From Streptomyces umbrinus (GTDB lineage: Bacteria; Actinomycetota; Actinomycetes; Streptomycetales; Streptomycetaceae), in contig NZ_JAUSZI010000002.1 in the NCBI RefSeq assembly GCF_030817415.1, forward strand, positions 310,001-374,000: a DNA stretch of 64,000 bases, given 5' to 3'. A program made the translations under genes and the position numbers. Each line of letters starts with the position of its first letter. Positions within the stretch are counted from its first letter, which is position 1. The notes under the pieces are model-generated. The model was not told where the DNA came from. It ran no database searches and worked only from the letters and a program-made list of their open reading frames with translations. Shown piece after piece: positions 28,072-37,319 of the stretch.

Positions 28072-28155
28072 TCAGCCGGTCGTCCGACACAGTGCCGCGG
28101 CCACCCGGACGAGGTCCACGGCGCGGCGGCGAGTCAGAGGCTCCGGCGACGGCAT
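28072..28155 (-). CDS. Cysteine leader peptide upstream of the sulfite-oxidase-like gene
   Basis: 27 codons from ATG 28155 to TGA 28072. The core LTRRRAVDLVRVAAALCRTTG has the pattern of the short streptomycete leaders found before sulfur-metabolism genes (RRxHIDLxRVxSAxCR): Arg-rich middle, hydrophobic-Asp-Leu-x-Arg-Val, and a terminal Cys codon. The likely role is cysteine-dependent attenuation of the downstream molybdoenzyme gene (139 bases downstream). It is much shorter than usual gene calls. Confidence 0.7.
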   Translation of the reverse strand: MPSPEPLTRRRAVDLVRVAAALCRTTG

Positions 28156-28338
28156 GGCGGGATGCAAGCACGTGGCTCGTACGGGTGTCAACGGCACCTT
28201 CATGTCACGGAGCCGACTGACTCGGCATGCCCAGCGCCCCTGGCTGGCCCCCGGGCACACCGGCGGGACGGCGGAGACACGGGGTGCGCCGGAAAGCGGG
28301 AGTCGCTTCGAACAGCAGGCCGGACAGCCGCGACCGTC

Positions 28339-28370
28339 TTGCCCTTGACGCGCACGTCAAGGGTTAGCGT
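28339..28370 (+). promoter_or_regulatory. MerR-type promoter with stretched spacer
   Basis: CCCTTGACG-cgca-CGTCAAGGG (28342-28363) is a perfect 9-bp inverted repeat. It fills the 19-20 base spacer between TTGCCC (28339) and TTAGCG/TAGCGT. Over-long spacers holding a dyad are the hallmark of MerR-activated promoters. It drives the oxidoreductase at 28446, whose operon ends with a MerR gene. Confidence 0.65.
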
Positions 28371-28445
28371 CTGCGCGCCGACAGCCGGGCACCTCCGGCT
28401 GTCCTCCGCGCCCACTCACCCACTCACCTGTCCAGGAGCCCCAAT

Positions 28446-29480
28446 ATGGCCACTGCTCTGCCTGCCACGACGCGCGAGATCCTGCTGGCCGACACCCCTG
28501 AAGGGCTGCCCGGGCCCGAGCACTTCGCGATCGTGGAGAAGCCGCTCTCCGCCCCCGGTCCCGGGCAAGTCCTCGTCCGGAACCGGTACTTCCTCGTGTT
28601 TCCGGGGCTGCGTACCCTGATCGGCGGCCAGGCCGACGGCGTACCGCTGCCGCGCATCCACGTCGGTGACGCGCTCTTCGGTCCCGCTGTCGGCGAGGTC
28701 GTCGCGGCGGCGGCAGGCAGCTCGTTGCGGCCGGGGGACGCGGTGACCCATCTGCTCGGATGGCGTGAGCACGCGCTGCCGGCGGAGGCCGACTGCACTC
28801 CGCTGGGCGATGTCCTGCCCGACCCGGTGGCCCACCTGTCATCCGGGTCGGCCGCCTACGGAGCGCTGACCCGGCTCGCCGAAGTCCGCGCCGGAGACAC
28901 GGTGTTCGTCACGGGGGCGGCTGGAGCCGTGGGCTCGCTGGCGGGTTCGCTGGCGCGTCTGCTGGGCGCCACGACGGTCATCGGCAGCACCCGTTCGCCG
29001 GACAAGGCCGAGCGGCTGCGGGCCGAGTTGGGGTACGACGAGGTGCTGGTGCCGGGATCCCAGTCGCTCGACGCGCAGTTGGCCGCGGCTGCGCCCGAGG
29101 GCATCGACGTGCTGCTGGACACCGTCGGCGGTGAGCAACTGGCCGCGGCGGTCCGCGCCGCTCGCCGCGGTGCCCGTTTCGCACTGGTCGGTGCCCTGGC
29201 CGGACAGCTGTCGCCGCACGGGGACGGTGGCAGTGCGCCCGCAGAGATCGACACGTTCCGGCTCGTCAACCAGGGCATCTCGCTCCGCGGCTACAGCGGT
29301 ATGGATCATCCCGAGATGACGGAGGAATGGACCAAGCGCTTCGGGCAGTGGCTGCGCTCCGGCGAGATCACCTTCCCGCATGTGCGGGTCCCGGGCATGG
29401 ATCGGGCGCCGAGTGCGTTGCAGGAACTGTTCGAGGGGCGGCACTTCGGTACCGTCGTCGTGGAGTTGCCGCCACGGTGA
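28446..29480 (+). CDS. NADP-dependent oxidoreductase, MDR superfamily (leukotriene B4 dehydrogenase-like)
   Basis: 344 residues starting MATALPATTREILLADTPEG. The zinc-free MDR layout is clear: an N-terminal GroES-like domain (LVRNRYFLVFPGLRTLI), then the Rossmann domain with VTGAAGAVGSLAGSLARLLG (residues about 155-175) for NADP, IDVLLDTVGGEQL, and FRLVNQGISLRGYSGMDH. These enzymes reduce the double bond of enals and enones, usually in detoxification. The MerR gene follows in the same direction. Confidence 0.88.
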   Translation: MATALPATTREILLADTPEGLPGPEHFAIVEKPLSAPGPGQVLVRNRYFLVFPGLRTLIGGQADGVPLPRIHVGDALFGPAVGEVVAAAAGSSLRPGDAVTHLLGWREHALPAEADCTPLGDVLPDPVAHLSSGSAAYGALTRLAEVRAGDTVFVTGAAGAVGSLAGSLARLLGATTVIGSTRSPDKAERLRAELGYDEVLVPGSQSLDAQLAAAAPEGIDVLLDTVGGEQLAAAVRAARRGARFALVGALAGQLSPHGDGGSAPAEIDTFRLVNQGISLRGYSGMDHPEMTEEWTKRFGQWLRSGEITFPHVRVPGMDRAPSALQELFEGRHFGTVVVELPPR

Positions 29481-29540
29481 GGCCACGAGGCGCCACCGCG
29501 GGAGCGGCAGGTGCGTGAAGAAGTCCGAGACGGGGGCGGG

Positions 29541-29963
29541 ATGCGGATCGGGGATGCGGCGGCGGCAGCGGGGACCACACCCCGGGCGCTGCGGTTCTAC
29601 GAGGAACGCGGCGTGCTGCCACCGCCGCCGCGTACGGCCGCCGGACAGCGTGAGTACGGGCCGGACGATGTGGCCAGAGTCCGCGTCGTCCGTGAGCTGC
29701 TGGCGCTCGGGCTCACCGTCGAGGATCTGAGCGGTGTCGCCGACCGGATCGACGTGCTGGTCAAGAATCCCCAACGGCGCTGCGGGCCCCCCGACACCGG
29801 CGTCCCAGGCTCCAGGGTCGCCGACCGCAGACTGGCAGCCCTCGACGCCGAGATCGACCGCTTGACCCGTCTGCGCGACCGTCTGGCACAGCACGTGGAC
29901 GATGGGTCCGGCTCCTCTCCCTCATCCCCTGCGGCGGTGGCCGTGTCGGCTGAGGCGCAGTAG
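29541..29963 (+). CDS. MerR-family transcriptional regulator
   Basis: 140 residues from ATG 29541, preceded by GGGGGCGGG; the frame opens at a GTG at 29511, which is an alternative. The HTH is MRIGDAAAAAGTTPRALRFY followed by EERGVLPPPPRTAAGQREYG. A C-terminal coiled coil (LAALDAEIDRLTRLRDRLAQ) supports dimerisation. One Cys lies in RRCGPPDTG. It lies 60 bases after the oxidoreductase stop and probably activates the operon from the stretched promoter at 28339. Confidence 0.9.
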   Translation: MRIGDAAAAAGTTPRALRFYEERGVLPPPPRTAAGQREYGPDDVARVRVVRELLALGLTVEDLSGVADRIDVLVKNPQRRCGPPDTGVPGSRVADRRLAALDAEIDRLTRLRDRLAQHVDDGSGSSPSSPAAVAVSAEAQ

Positions 29964-30078
29964 TCCGTGTCGGCCACATGCCCAATGCCCGGTGAGTACA
30001 CGCCGGTTGAGGTCGCAGTAGGCCGCCTGGTCGAGGGCCACACGTTCGGGAAGGAGTTCACCTCTGCCAGTCACGGGA

Positions 30079-30366
30079 TCAATTGTCGGGCGAGCCCCGG
30101 CCAGGACCGGGTCCGGAGTTCGGCACGAAGAGGCTCAGTCGGAAGGTGGTCGGCTGCACGGTACGTCCGCAGAACGTGTCCACCCGCACCGCCGACCAGT
30201 CGATCTGTGTGTCCGACGCTCGGAGCCGGCGGATGTGAGCGCGCCATTCCGCCCCGTCCTGGGTCTCGAAGAGCACCTCCCAGCGGCCCACGTCAGACGC
30301 GAAGCAAGCAGCCGCCCGCTCTGCCTCGTCCCGCCGCTGACGCTTCCTCTTCCGCTGCCCTGGCAT
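30079..30366 (-). CDS. Small unknown protein
   Basis: 95 residues from ATG 30366 (MPGQRKRKRQRRDEAERAA). A very basic N-terminus precedes a compact domain: FASDVGRWEVLFETQDGAEW, then HIRRLRASDTQIDWSAVRVDTFCGR. I do not know the family, but composition and codon use are gene-like. The open frame extends upstream to 30444. Confidence 0.55.
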   Translation of the reverse strand: MPGQRKRKRQRRDEAERAAACFASDVGRWEVLFETQDGAEWRAHIRRLRASDTQIDWSAVRVDTFCGRTVQPTTFRLSLFVPNSGPGPGRGSPDN

Positions 30367-30505
30367 CGGCCCAGCATCGCTGGGCTCCACCATCACAGCA
30401 AGGCCATTACCCACCCACCGCTCGACCACCAACGCGTTCACCATTCGCCAGACAAGTCCTCGTAGGATTCGGTTGCAGACCTCTTCGTAGTGTTGCCGCG
30501 CGGAC

Positions 30506-31501
30506 TCAGTTGCCGACGCCGAGGCCCGACATGAACGCGGACGGGTATCGGTCGCCGTGCGCCGCGCCCGGCGGCACCGCCTTCTCGATCTCGGCGAGGT
30601 CGTCCGCGGTGAGGGCCAGCTCCAGCGCGGGCAGCGCCTCGGCCAGCCGCTCGCGGGTGCGGGCGCCGACCAGCGGCACGATGTCGTCGCCCTGTGCGGC
30701 CACCCAGGCGATGGCCAGTTGGGCGACCGTGCACCCCTTCGCGTCGGCGACCCGGCGCAGTGCCTCCACGAGGGCGAGGTTGTGTTCCACGTTCCCGCTC
30801 GAGAATCGCGGGCTGAAGCCGCGGCCGTCGCCGGGGCCGGCCGTGCGGCCTGCGGACCAGTGCCCGGAGATGAGGCCGCGGCTGAGGACGCCGTACGCGG
30901 TCAGACCGACGCCGAGCTCCCGCAGCGTAGGCAGAACATCCGCCTCCACCGCACGGGACAGGAGGGAGTACTCGATCTGAAGGTCGGCGACCGGGTGCAC
31001 GGCATGCGCCCGGCGGATCGTCGCCGCGTCGACCTCCGAGAGGCCGAGGTACCGGACGTACCCGGCGTCGATCATCTCCTTGATCGCGCCCACCGTCTCC
31101 TCGACCGGTACCGCCGGGTCGAGCCGGGCGGGACGGTAGATGTCGATGTGGTCGGTGCCCAGCCGGGTCAGCGAGTAGGCCAGGAAGTTCTTCACCGCCT
31201 CGGGCCGGCCGTCCTGCCCGCCGAACTCCCGGCCCGGCCCCCGCAGCTGTCCGAACTTGACGCTCAACCGGTAGCTGTCCCGGTCCCGGCCGCGCAGCGC
31301 CTCCGCGAGCAGCAGCTCGTTGTGGCCCATGGCGTAGAAGTCACCGGTGTCGATCAGAGTGACGCCGGCCTCCAGTGCGGCGTGCACGGTGGCGATGCTC
31401 TCCGCGCGGTCGACCGCGCCGTAAGCGCCCGACATGCCCATCGCCCCCAGCCCGAGCGTGGAAACGGCGGGGCCGGTGCTGCCCAGGGTTCGTGTCTGCA
31501 T
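30506..31501 (-). CDS. Aldo/keto reductase
   Basis: 331 residues from ATG 31501, chosen for AAGGAG six bases upstream. The AKR barrel is clear: LGLGAMGMSGAYG, LIDTGDFYAMGHNE (catalytic Asp and Tyr), SVKFGQLRGPG (catalytic Lys), YVRYLGLSEVDAATIRRA, and a late NADP-binding GARTRERLAEALPAL. The canonical His position reads IYRPARLDP, as in the AKR subgroup with YxPAR. Divergent from an HTH regulator with 127 bases between starts. Confidence 0.9.
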   Translation of the reverse strand: MQTRTLGSTGPAVSTLGLGAMGMSGAYGAVDRAESIATVHAALEAGVTLIDTGDFYAMGHNELLLAEALRGRDRDSYRLSVKFGQLRGPGREFGGQDGRPEAVKNFLAYSLTRLGTDHIDIYRPARLDPAVPVEETVGAIKEMIDAGYVRYLGLSEVDAATIRRAHAVHPVADLQIEYSLLSRAVEADVLPTLRELGVGLTAYGVLSRGLISGHWSAGRTAGPGDGRGFSPRFSSGNVEHNLALVEALRRVADAKGCTVAQLAIAWVAAQGDDIVPLVGARTRERLAEALPALELALTADDLAEIEKAVPPGAAHGDRYPSAFMSGLGVGN

Positions 31502-31628
31502 CGTGTTCTCCTTCGTCGTCGGTCTGCCGTCCACCTTGCGGCGGCGCCGCGACGTACGGGAGCGGAGCGTTCATCCTGGGAGAGCCGCTCCCTGGCTCGG
31601 CCCGCCCGCCGCGAGAGACGATGGGGCC

Positions 31629-32489
31629 ATGGAACGTGACCAGCTCGCCGACTTCCTGCGCCGCCGCCGCGAGGCGATGCGCCCGGCCGAGGTCGGTATC
31701 GCAGACGGCCCCCGCCGCCGAACCACAGGTCTGCGCCGGGAAGAGGTGGCCGCGCTCGCCGGCATGTCGGTGGACTACGTCGTACGCCTTGAGCAGGGCC
31801 GCAGCAGTCAGCCATCGGTCCAGTTGCTCGGCGCGCTGGCCCGGGCGCTGCGCCTCTCCGACGACGAGCGCGACCACCTGTTCCACCTGGCCGGCCATCG
31901 GCCCCCGCCGGCTGACGGGGTCGCTCGCCTGGCCCGCGCCGGGCTGATCCGCATGCTCGACCTGCTCGGCGACACCCCGGCCCTGGTGCTGTCCGACCTG
32001 GGTGAGGCCCTCGCCCAGAACCGGGTCGCCCTCCTGCTCATGGGCGACCACACCGGCTTGTCCGGCGACCGCCGCTACGTCGCGTACCGCTGGTTCACCG
32101 ACCCCGCGGTCCGCGCCGTCACCCCACCCGAGGAGCAAGAACGCCACGGCCGCCGGCTCGTGGCCGACCTGCGTGCGGCCGCCGGCCGCCGGTCCGGCGA
32201 CTCCACGGTCTCCGGACTCGTCGACCGGTTGCAGGCCGCGAGCGCCGACTTCCGCCGGCTGTGGGCAGAGCACGAGGTGGCGGTCCGGCGCGCCGACCGC
32301 AAGACCCTGCTGCATCCGCGGGTCGGCCGCCTGCTGATGGACTGCGAGACCCTGGTCACTCCCGACCAGGGCCAGCAACTGCTGGTGCTCACCCCCGCGG
32401 ACGCCGAGACCCGCGAGCGGCTGGAGCTGCTGCGGGTCATCGGCATCGAGGAGTTCCCCACGGGGGCGACGGGCCCGACGGCACGGTGA
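31629..32489 (+). CDS. Helix-turn-helix regulator with MmyB-like C-terminal domain
   Basis: 286 residues from ATG 31629. The N-terminal XRE-type HTH reads LADFLRRRREAMRPAEVG, then RTTGLRREEVAALAGMSVDY and VRLEQGRSSQPS. A MmyB-like ligand-binding domain follows (ALVLSDLGEALAQNRVALLL, YRWFTDPAVR, DCETLVTPDQGQQLLVLTP). Such regulators in streptomycetes usually control the divergent short-chain reductase or AKR gene; here that is the AKR at 30506. Confidence 0.9.
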   Translation: MERDQLADFLRRRREAMRPAEVGIADGPRRRTTGLRREEVAALAGMSVDYVVRLEQGRSSQPSVQLLGALARALRLSDDERDHLFHLAGHRPPPADGVARLARAGLIRMLDLLGDTPALVLSDLGEALAQNRVALLLMGDHTGLSGDRRYVAYRWFTDPAVRAVTPPEEQERHGRRLVADLRAAAGRRSGDSTVSGLVDRLQAASADFRRLWAEHEVAVRRADRKTLLHPRVGRLLMDCETLVTPDQGQQLLVLTPADAETRERLELLRVIGIEEFPTGATGPTAR

Positions 32490-32582
32490 AGCGGCCGACC
32501 CGGCCGACGCATCGAGCACGACTACCGGGAACTCCGACATGGCCTGGGCCGGGACCACAGGGAGCCCTACCAGCCGCCCGGT

Positions 32583-33539
32583 TCAGAAGGCGTGTGCCAT
32601 CAGCTCCGCGAACAGCGCGTGCTCGTCGACGTCGAGGCCCCGGGAGCGGAACCAGCCGCAGATGTTGGCGCAGTCGCGCTGGAGGAAGGTCATCCCGTTG
32701 AGGTTGCCGACCAGGTCGACGATCTGCGGCAGGTCGATGACGACCAGCCGTTCGCCCGCGGCCAGGATGTTGTACGCCGAGAGGTCGCCGTGCACGAGGC
32801 CGTTCTGCACCATCGTCGCGAGCGCGTCGGTGAGCTGCTCGTAGTACGACGCCAGCAGCTCGGGTGAGGGCCGGGTCTGGGCGAGCCGGGGCGCGCTCTG
32901 GACGGCGTCGTCCTCGTCGACGACGGTGATCCACTCCATCAGGATCTCGGTGCCGTCGATCTGGACCGGGTAGGGAACCGGCAGCCCCAGGTTCCAGAAC
33001 CGCACCAGGGCGCCCCACTCGGACACCGCCCACTCGCCGGCCGCGACCTGCCGGCCGAAAGAGCTCTTCCGCTTGATGGCCCGCTCGTCGCGTGAGCGCT
33101 TCATCGAGCGGCCCTCGGTGTAGGACGCGGAGCGGTGGAAGGTCCGGTGTTCGGGAGAGCGGTACCGCTTGGCCGCCATGACCACGCCGGCTGCGGAGTC
33201 TCGCGGGTCGGCGCGCTCGACAAGGTGGACGTCGGCCTCTTTGCCGGTCTTCAGGACGCCGAGCTCGGTGTCGATCGCGCCCTGCGAGGTCACCACCCAG
33301 TCCGGGAGCGGCTCGGGGCCCCGGCAGAGGGGTTCCACGCTGAGCCAGGTCGACCAGCGCCGGCCGTCTTCGAGGTCGTCGTAGGCACGGAAGTCGAAGA
33401 CGAACCGGTCGTCGAGGTCGCCCAGGTCGTCCGGCGGCGGGATGTGCCGGTAGGGGTCGGTGACGAAGCCGTCAGGAAATGCGGGGTCGTCAGGAAATGC
33501 CGGGTGCTGAGGGTGCTGCGAGAGATCGTCGTGAGACAT
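32583..33539 (-). CDS. RIO-type serine/threonine protein kinase
   Basis: 318 residues. The N-terminal 70 residues are acidic and Pro-rich, with a short repeat (HPAFPDDPAFPDG). The kinase core shows GVLKTGKEADVHLVE (glycine-loop equivalent), VMAAKRYRS (ATP Lys), catalytic loop LVHGDLSAYNIL, and metal Asp in VVIDLPQIVD. These are the RIO signatures. Cytoplasmic; actinobacterial RIO-like kinases are not well characterised. Confidence 0.88.
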   Translation of the reverse strand: MSHDDLSQHPQHPAFPDDPAFPDGFVTDPYRHIPPPDDLGDLDDRFVFDFRAYDDLEDGRRWSTWLSVEPLCRGPEPLPDWVVTSQGAIDTELGVLKTGKEADVHLVERADPRDSAAGVVMAAKRYRSPEHRTFHRSASYTEGRSMKRSRDERAIKRKSSFGRQVAAGEWAVSEWGALVRFWNLGLPVPYPVQIDGTEILMEWITVVDEDDAVQSAPRLAQTRPSPELLASYYEQLTDALATMVQNGLVHGDLSAYNILAAGERLVVIDLPQIVDLVGNLNGMTFLQRDCANICGWFRSRGLDVDEHALFAELMAHAF

Positions 33540-34026
33540 CGCTGGAGGTGCTCCATGAGGCGAGAGAGAGGCGGTCTGCGGACAGGCCGACGACAGTCGT
33601 GGTCACAGTCGTGCCTCCTCTCGTGGAGCACCGGGCAGCTCCCGATGTCCCGCCCATGGTGAGGGGCGGACACGGGGAGCGGCAACCGAATAAAGCCGGC
33701 CCGCGTCGAGCGGCCCCAGCGGTGCCGGAGGTTTCCGGCATGATCCTCCGTACCGGGCTCGTCCCGGCCCTGCTCCGGCTGACGTTGGCCGGGACGTTGC
33801 CGGCCGGACCCGCGGTGGCCGAGCGAGCCATCCTGAAGCCGAGTGGCCATCAGCTGGATCGACTCGCGCCGTCCGTCCGGCATCAACCCGCGCAGACGGC
33901 AATCGCCCTTGGCCCGCTGGCCGTTCCGCGGAACGAAGGCGACCTAACGGAGTCCCACTGGCTACTGAAGTTGAGTTCGTGATGTCGACGGTGTCGCGGA
34001 GCCCGTTGGGCGCTGGTCGTTCGGGA
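33540..34026. other. Gap with no convincing gene
   Basis: Several overlapping open frames exist on both strands without ribosome sites or recognisable motifs. It precedes the remnant of a minus-strand gene at 34027. Confidence 0.4.
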
Positions 34027-34258
34027 TCAAGAGCACGTCTGCAACCAGTGACGCGCGGCGGCCAGCGTCACTTCGATGTCGTCGCCCCATGAACAGACTT
34101 CCAGCCATGACAGATAGCCGCCCTGGGCGAAGACCAGGACCTCGCCGGGGCACTCACCGCTTCGGTGACGAGCTGCGCTTCTGCCGCCACGACCGTGCTG
34201 GGGCCGGTGGGTGCAGGGTCCACCTTGCTGGTGTCGAGCTCGAAGTAGGTAGTGCCAC
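34027..34258 (-). pseudogene. 3' remnant of an unknown minus-strand gene, with a frameshift
   Basis: Read on the minus strand from 34258, one frame gives CGTTYFELDTSKVDPAPTGP and VVAAEAQLVTEAV. The neighbouring frame then continues GEVLVFAQGGYLSWLEVCSW and DDIEVTLAAARHWLQTCS to a stop at 34027. The two pieces join into one protein-like sequence after a one-base shift near 34140. Its 5' part is missing, cut at about 34258 where a plus-strand gene remnant begins. Family unknown. Confidence 0.5.
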
Positions 34259-35181
34259 ACCCACGCCCTTCGGGGAGGTGGCCGAGGTACGGGAGGCCTC
34301 CGGCACCGAGGACCAGCTGATCAAGGCCCTCAGCGGAGTGGACATCTGTGTCACCCAGATGGCACCGCTCACCGAACGGATCCTCAAGGCCTGCCCCGAT
34401 CTGCGCCTGTTCTGCGTCAGCCGCGGCGGCCCCGTCAACGCCAACCTCGAGGCAGCCACCCGGCACGGCGTCGCGGTCTCCTTCGCCTCCCGGACGCAAC
34501 GCCACCGCCACCGCCGAGCACACGGTCGCCCTCATGATGGCCGCGGCCCGACGCGTCCCCGTCACCCACGCAGACCTCGCCGCAGGCACCTGGCGAGGTG
34601 ACTACTACATGTTCGAAAAGGTCGGGCCGGAGCTGGCGGGCAGCACCGTCGGCATCGTGGGATACGGCGCCATCGGGTCCCGGGTCGCCCGGATCCTCCG
34701 CGGATTCGGCGCACAGGTGCTCGTCGCCGACCCCTTTGTCCATGCGGACGACGTGTCACCGGCCGAGGTCACCGACTTGGCGGACCTCATGCGACGCTCC
34801 ACGTTCGTCACCGTCCATGCCCGCGCGACCCCGGAGACCGAGGGCTTGGTCTCCCGGCGGATGATTGACCTGATGCCGACCGGCGGCGTGCTGGTCAACT
34901 GTGCCCGCGGGTCGCTCGTCGACTACGAAGCAGTGTGCGACGCCCTGGAGTCCGGAAAACTCTTCGGCGCCGCCTTCGACGTCTTCCCCCGCGAGCCGAT
35001 CCCCGCCACCTCACGCCTGCTGACGACCCCCAACATCGTCATGACGCCACACCTGGCCGGCGCCAGCAGACAGACCGCCTTCAACGCCGCCTCCATCGTG
35101 GCCTCGGAGGTAGCCGCGTTCCTGGCAGGCCGGCCACTCGCGCACTGCGCGAATCCGCAGGTCCTGTCCCACCTTCACTGA
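34259..35181 (+). pseudogene. 2-hydroxyacid dehydrogenase (SerA-like), 5'-truncated and frameshifted
   Basis: Similarity begins abruptly at TPFGEVAEVREASGTEDQLI near 34262, with no start codon, after the junction with the minus-strand remnant. It continues VDICVTQMAPLTERILKACP. A one-base insertion near 34488 then shifts the frame, which resumes GRNATATAEHTVALMMAAAR, VGIVGYGAIGSRVARILRGF (NAD site), VNCARGSLVDY (Arg), DVFPREPIP (Glu), and MTPHLAGASRQT (His). It ends at 35181. About 40-50 N-terminal residues are missing, so it is probably inactive. The following phosphotransferase would have been its neighbour. Confidence 0.75.
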
Positions 35182-35366
35182 ACTCCCGGCTCCCGGGCCG
35201 TCCCCGGGGTGTGGCTGCGATGCGGCATATCGCGCTGGACCGCATCGTTGACCTTGTCACTGCGCTGCAGCAGGCGTTCCTCGATCGACAACTTGGTAAG
35301 GTGCGCAGGCCAGTTGCACCAATTGGAGAGTTGAGACAGCGCTCAAGGGAGGGGGGCCGGGCGACG

Positions 35367-36218
35367 ATGCAGGCGTCAGAGGTCTCGCGTGCCACGGCCG
35401 CGGCCAGGTCGATCGCCTCATCGCTTGACCTGACCGTCGACGACGCGATCGTTCTTCATAACTCCAACAAACTCACTCTGCGTCTGCTGCCTTGTGATGT
35501 CCTGGCCCGAGTGGCACCTGTAGAGCAACAGGTCGCGCAGTTCGAGGTCGATGTCGCTCAGCGGCTCGGTGAATCCGGATGCCCGGTGGCCGCCCTTGAG
35601 CCGCGAGTGGAGCCACGCGTCCATGAGCGCGATGGCTTCGTGGTCACACTGTGGACCTACTACGAACCCGTGGCGCCCCATGAGGTCTCTCCAGCGGACT
35701 TCGCCCATGCGCTCGAGCAGCTGCATGCCGGCATGCGCAAGCTCGATGTCCCGGCACCGCACTTCATGGATCGAGTCGAGCAGGCTCAACAGTTCCTGGC
35801 GAACCACGAGCGCACTCCGGAACTCGCAGACGCGGACCGGGAGTTGCTCGGCGACACGCTACAAAGCCTTGGGCGAGCGATCGGCGAGCGCGGCGGCGCC
35901 GAGCAACTGCTGCACGGCGAGCCGCACCCGGGCAACCTGCTCACCACGGAGAACGGGCCGCTGTTCATCGACTTTGAGACGTGTTGTCGTGGGCCCGTCG
36001 AATTCGACCTCGCCCATGCGCCCGAAGAAGTCAGCGAGCACTATCCGGGTGTCGACCAGGACTTGCTGCGCGAGTGCCGGATCCTCGTACTGGCCATCAT
36101 CACAACGTGGCGCTGGGACCGAGACGACCAACTCCCGAACGGGCGTCGGCTCGGCGCAGAGTGGCTCAGTCAGATCCGAGCAGCACGCGATCGCAACGAC
36201 CTGGACATTCACGGCTGA
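35367..36218 (+). CDS. Aminoglycoside-phosphotransferase (APH)-fold kinase
   Basis: 283 residues from ATG 35367, with GGAGG upstream; an in-frame ATG at 35220 would add 49 residues. The APH signature is LLHGEPHPGNLLT (catalytic loop HxxPHPGN, near residue 175) followed by LFIDFETCCRGPVEFDLAHA (metal Asp). IVLHNSNKLTLRLLPCDVLA is the N-lobe. It phosphorylates a small molecule, whether antibiotic or metabolite; no resistance phenotype can be assigned from sequence. Confidence 0.82.
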   Translation: MQASEVSRATAAARSIASSLDLTVDDAIVLHNSNKLTLRLLPCDVLARVAPVEQQVAQFEVDVAQRLGESGCPVAALEPRVEPRVHERDGFVVTLWTYYEPVAPHEVSPADFAHALEQLHAGMRKLDVPAPHFMDRVEQAQQFLANHERTPELADADRELLGDTLQSLGRAIGERGGAEQLLHGEPHPGNLLTTENGPLFIDFETCCRGPVEFDLAHAPEEVSEHYPGVDQDLLRECRILVLAIITTWRWDRDDQLPNGRRLGAEWLSQIRAARDRNDLDIHG

Positions 36219-36242
36219 TTGCGGTCAGACGCCCGCGGCCTT

Positions 36243-36761
36243 TCAAGTGCGCGCTTCGGCCGGCAGGTGCTTCTCGAAGGGCAGCGGGCCGATGGTTTCC
36301 GGGTCGGCGGACGTGTCGAACAGCGGGGTGTAGCCGGTGGCCAGGTACAGGCCGCGGGCCTCGGGCTGACGCGGCCCGGTGGTCAGGTAGATCCGCCGGT
36401 AGCCGCGTGCGCTCGCCTCGTGCTCCAGTTCGGCGACGACGCGTCGCGCGAGGCCGCGTCTGCGGTGGGCGCTGTGCGTCCAGATCCGTTTGAGTTCCGC
36501 CGTGGTTGCGTCGTACCGGCGGAAGGCGCCGCCCGCGACCGGCTCATCGCGCTCCAGGACCAGGAGCAGCACCCCGCCGTGCTGCCGGGTGAACTCCTCG
36601 TCGGGATAGCGGGCGAGTTCAGCGTGCGCGTCCTTGCCGTATCGCGTCGAGTACTCGTCGCCGAGTTCGCGCAGCAGCGGTCTCACCCGCGGGTCGGACA
36701 CGGTCACTTGAATCACCGTCAACTCGCTTGAGGACGACGGTGGTTGCGCCACCGATGTCAT
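36243..36761 (-). CDS. GNAT-family N-acetyltransferase
   Basis: 172 residues. The acetyl-CoA site is AELKRIWTHSAHRRRGLARR with VVAELEHEASARGY following, then YLTTGPRQPEARGLYLATGY. Its ATG overlaps the stop of the LLM monooxygenase gene in ATGA, so the two were translated together before the insertion sequence split the monooxygenase. It may modify a product or act as a sulfone/sulfonate accessory; that is inference. Confidence 0.85.
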   Translation of the reverse strand: MTSVAQPPSSSSELTVIQVTVSDPRVRPLLRELGDEYSTRYGKDAHAELARYPDEEFTRQHGGVLLLVLERDEPVAGGAFRRYDATTAELKRIWTHSAHRRRGLARRVVAELEHEASARGYRRIYLTTGPRQPEARGLYLATGYTPLFDTSADPETIGPLPFEKHLPAEART

Positions 36762-37319
36762 CCATTCACCGCCGCGAGGTTCTGCGTGGCGCGGGCTGCC
36801 CGCTCAGCGTCGTGCTCGGCGTCGCGCTTGGCGACCTCCTCGCGGACGATCGGGATCACGTACCGGCCGAAGTCGATCGCGTCGTCCAACAGGTCGTAGC
36901 CGCGGGCGGAGAGAATGTCGACGCCGAGGTCGTAGTAGTCCAGGAGGGCTTGGGCGACCGTTTCCGGGGTGCCGACCAGGGCGTTGGAGTTGCCCGCTCC
37001 CCCGGTGGCGGCGGCTGTCGGGGTCCACAGGGCACGGTCGTAGCGCTCGCCCGCCTCGGCGATCGCGATCAGCCGCTGCGAGCCGGTGTTCTGCGGCTGT
37101 GCCTGCCCGTTGTGGCGCTTGGTGATCGCCTCACCTTTCTCCTTACGGGCCTTGATCGCGCCAACCGTGCGGTGCGCCTTCTCCCAGGCCAGTTCCTCGG
37201 TCGGGGCGATGATCGGTCGGAACGCCACCTGGATGCCGGGTACTTCGGTGCGGCCCCCGGACTTCGCGGCGGCCTTCACATCCTCGATCTGCTCGGCGGT
37301 CTTCGGGCTCGCCCCAGAG

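Noticed and set aside
33479..33982. 167-codon plus frame with a hydrophobic stretch (ILRTGLVPALLRLTLAGTLP)
   Set aside because: No ribosome site, no recognisable mature domain, and composition similar to the other frames there.
35220..35300. MRHIALDRIVDLVTALQ, resembling a sulfur leader peptide
   Set aside because: It has the RHI-x-D-R look but no Cys and no stop; it is in frame with the phosphotransferase and is either its N-terminal extension or chance.
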